A stretch of 16,196 nt of DNA from contig CAMNHM010000058.1 of assembly GCA_946539475.1 (NCBI GenBank), positions 1 to 16,196 of the forward strand. The letters are read 5' to 3'. Shown piece by piece: positions 15,168-16,196 of the stretch (the stretch's first letter is position 1; the number at the start of each line of letters is the position of its first letter). The position numbers were made by a program, and so were the translations under genes. The stretch comes from an uncultured Prevotellaceae bacterium. GTDB taxonomy: Bacteria > Bacteroidota > Bacteroidia > Bacteroidales > Bacteroidaceae. The notes beneath the pieces were generated by a model, which saw only the letters and a list, made by a program, of their open reading frames with translations, was not told where the DNA came from and made no database searches.

Positions 15168-16196
15168 TTAATAGAGCTTTTGGTCGCGGATGAGGAAATA
15201 TTCGTAGTAGAAGGTCTTGCCAAACTGCGGGTAGAAGACCTCGCGCATTTGTGCCTCCGTCATGTGTGACTGATTGCAGCGCTGCGCCAGTTGCATGAAT
15301 CTGTCGTAGCTCTGCTTGACGCTCTCGTCGAAAGGCATGTGGCTGATGTCGACGCGGTTCTCGAGGTGCCCGTATAGGTAGGCAGCTTCCTGCAGGTGGA
15401 TAGGCATGTGCTCCTTGACGTGCTCCTGTGCGTAGACGAAGAAGTGCTGCCAGAAGGTGGCGATGTCCTTAGTCCAGAGGGCCGAGTAGACGGCTTGCTC
15501 GTGGTAGAGGGAGTCGGGGCTGGGGTCGTAGACGAAGTGGTACATCAGGAACTGCTCGATGATTGCCTGGTCGCTGTTGAGCTTGTCCTCGAAGTTCATC
15601 AGGCGCTTGACGGGCTGGAACGTCTTATGCGACGCCACTGCCTCGTCGTTGTCGAGCAGCGGGGCGTGCTCTTCGGCCCACTGGCGATGGTAGCGGGTGT
15701 GGCGCAGCATGTCGATGTACTTGTGAGCCACGCGATGCTCGCCGTTGGCCAGTGCGCAGAGCGTCATGTACTTCAGGTATTCTGCCCTCCATCCGTACTC
15801 CACACCGTCCTCCAGGCACCAGCGATAGCAGTAGTTGGGCAGTCCGTAGTAGAAGTAGATGCTGCGGCCTACGACCTGCGTCATGTTCACGGGTACGGGT
15901 GTGTTGCTCTCCTTCGCCCCGGTACGGAACTGGAACATGCGGTCGCCCTGCTGTCCCAGGCGGAAGAGTGCCAGGTTCTTCAGCATCACGATGGCGCGCG
16001 TGGGCTCTTCAGTAAGGTCGGAGGCTTCAGCGAGGATGCCGTTCCAGTCGCCCTGCTCCATCAGCCGGCCCATGCGCAGCTCCTTGTTGAAGTTGTAGTC
16101 GTGGTACCAGAAAGTCTTCACGCCAACCACCAGCACAGCCAGCAGCAATACGTGGCAGAGCGCCCACCAGAGTGGCTTGCGTACCTCGCCTTCCTT
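15168..16196 (-). CDS. DUF6057 family membrane protein, partial (runs off window)
   Basis: At least 342 residues are visible. The frame stays open to the last base of the window, so the true start lies outside; the TTG at 16148 is internal. The visible N-terminal end is a transmembrane helix (WWALCHVLLLAVLVVGVKTF). After it comes a long soluble, mostly helical part with repeated helix-pair character: MEQGDWNGILAEASDL, RAEYLKYMTLCALANGEHRV and the IHLQEAAYLYGH segment, a TPR-like pattern. This resembles DUF6057, Bacteroidota proteins with several N-terminal membrane helices and a helical domain; the assignment is from recall and moderate. It is followed after 4 nt by the haem-propeller lipoprotein, so the two probably work together in the envelope. 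Confidence 0.72.
   Translation of the reverse strand, partial: KEGEVRKPLWWALCHVLLLAVLVVGVKTFWYHDYNFNKELRMGRLMEQGDWNGILAEASDLTEEPTRAIVMLKNLALFRLGQQGDRMFQFRTGAKESNTPVPVNMTQVVGRSIYFYYGLPNYCYRWCLEDGVEYGWRAEYLKYMTLCALANGEHRVAHKYIDMLRHTRYHRQWAEEHAPLLDNDEAVASHKTFQPVKRLMNFEDKLNSDQAIIEQFLMYHFVYDPSPDSLYHEQAVYSALWTKDIATFWQHFFVYAQEHVKEHMPIHLQEAAYLYGHLENRVDISHMPFDESVKQSYDRFMQLAQRCNQSHMTEAQMREVFYPQFGKTFYYEYFLIRDQKLY

Overview
The window looks like chromosomal DNA from a Bacteroidales bacterium, most likely Prevotellaceae. The gene families point that way (GldB-like lipoprotein, DUF4861, DUF6057, GH43-like, a Bacteroidota-type outer-membrane barrel with a carboxypeptidase-regulatory-like domain). So do the promoters: several intergenic regions carry the TAnnTTTG -7 box of the Bacteroidota primary sigma factor, twice with a TTTG -33 element exactly 20 nt upstream. 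I see no phage, insertion sequence, CRISPR array, tRNA or rRNA.

Layout. 1-221: no protein gene, but a perfect 11-bp inverted repeat and the terminator of the next gene. 222-566 (-): small alanine-rich lipoprotein with a palindrome in its promoter. 833-3173 (+): mtaB (tRNA t6A37 methylthiotransferase), overlapping a family 2 glycosyltransferase by 8 nt. 3234-4445 (-): secreted DUF4861 protein, convergent with the glycosyltransferase. 4583-5374 (+): GldB-like lipoprotein. 5547-6002 (+): DIP1984-family protein. 6003-6214: intergenic region whose two ends can pair into a long imperfect stem, so a candidate structured RNA or leader. 6215-10991 (+): two-gene operon, a large outer-membrane barrel receptor followed 4 nt later by a Cu+-type P1B ATPase. 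11010-12692 (-): nth (endonuclease III), then a secreted GH43-like protein. 12770-13468 (+): DUF2461 protein, divergent from nth. 13482-13606: four 22-bp tandem repeats, then a perfect 12-bp hairpin. 13622-16196 (-): a DUF6057 membrane protein that runs off the window edge, followed 4 nt later by a PD40 beta-propeller lipoprotein with one c-type haem motif.

Most genes belong to housekeeping (tRNA modification, DNA repair) or to the cell envelope. The clearest anomaly is the copper ATPase. It keeps its metal-binding, actuator, transmembrane and phosphorylation motifs, but only 39 residues separate DKTGT from the MSGD motif. The ATP-binding N-domain that normally sits there is absent, with no stop or frame change. 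Other points worth a second look are the possible structured RNA before the receptor operon, the 22-bp repeats, the promoter palindrome of the small lipoprotein, and the haem-propeller/DUF6057 pair.
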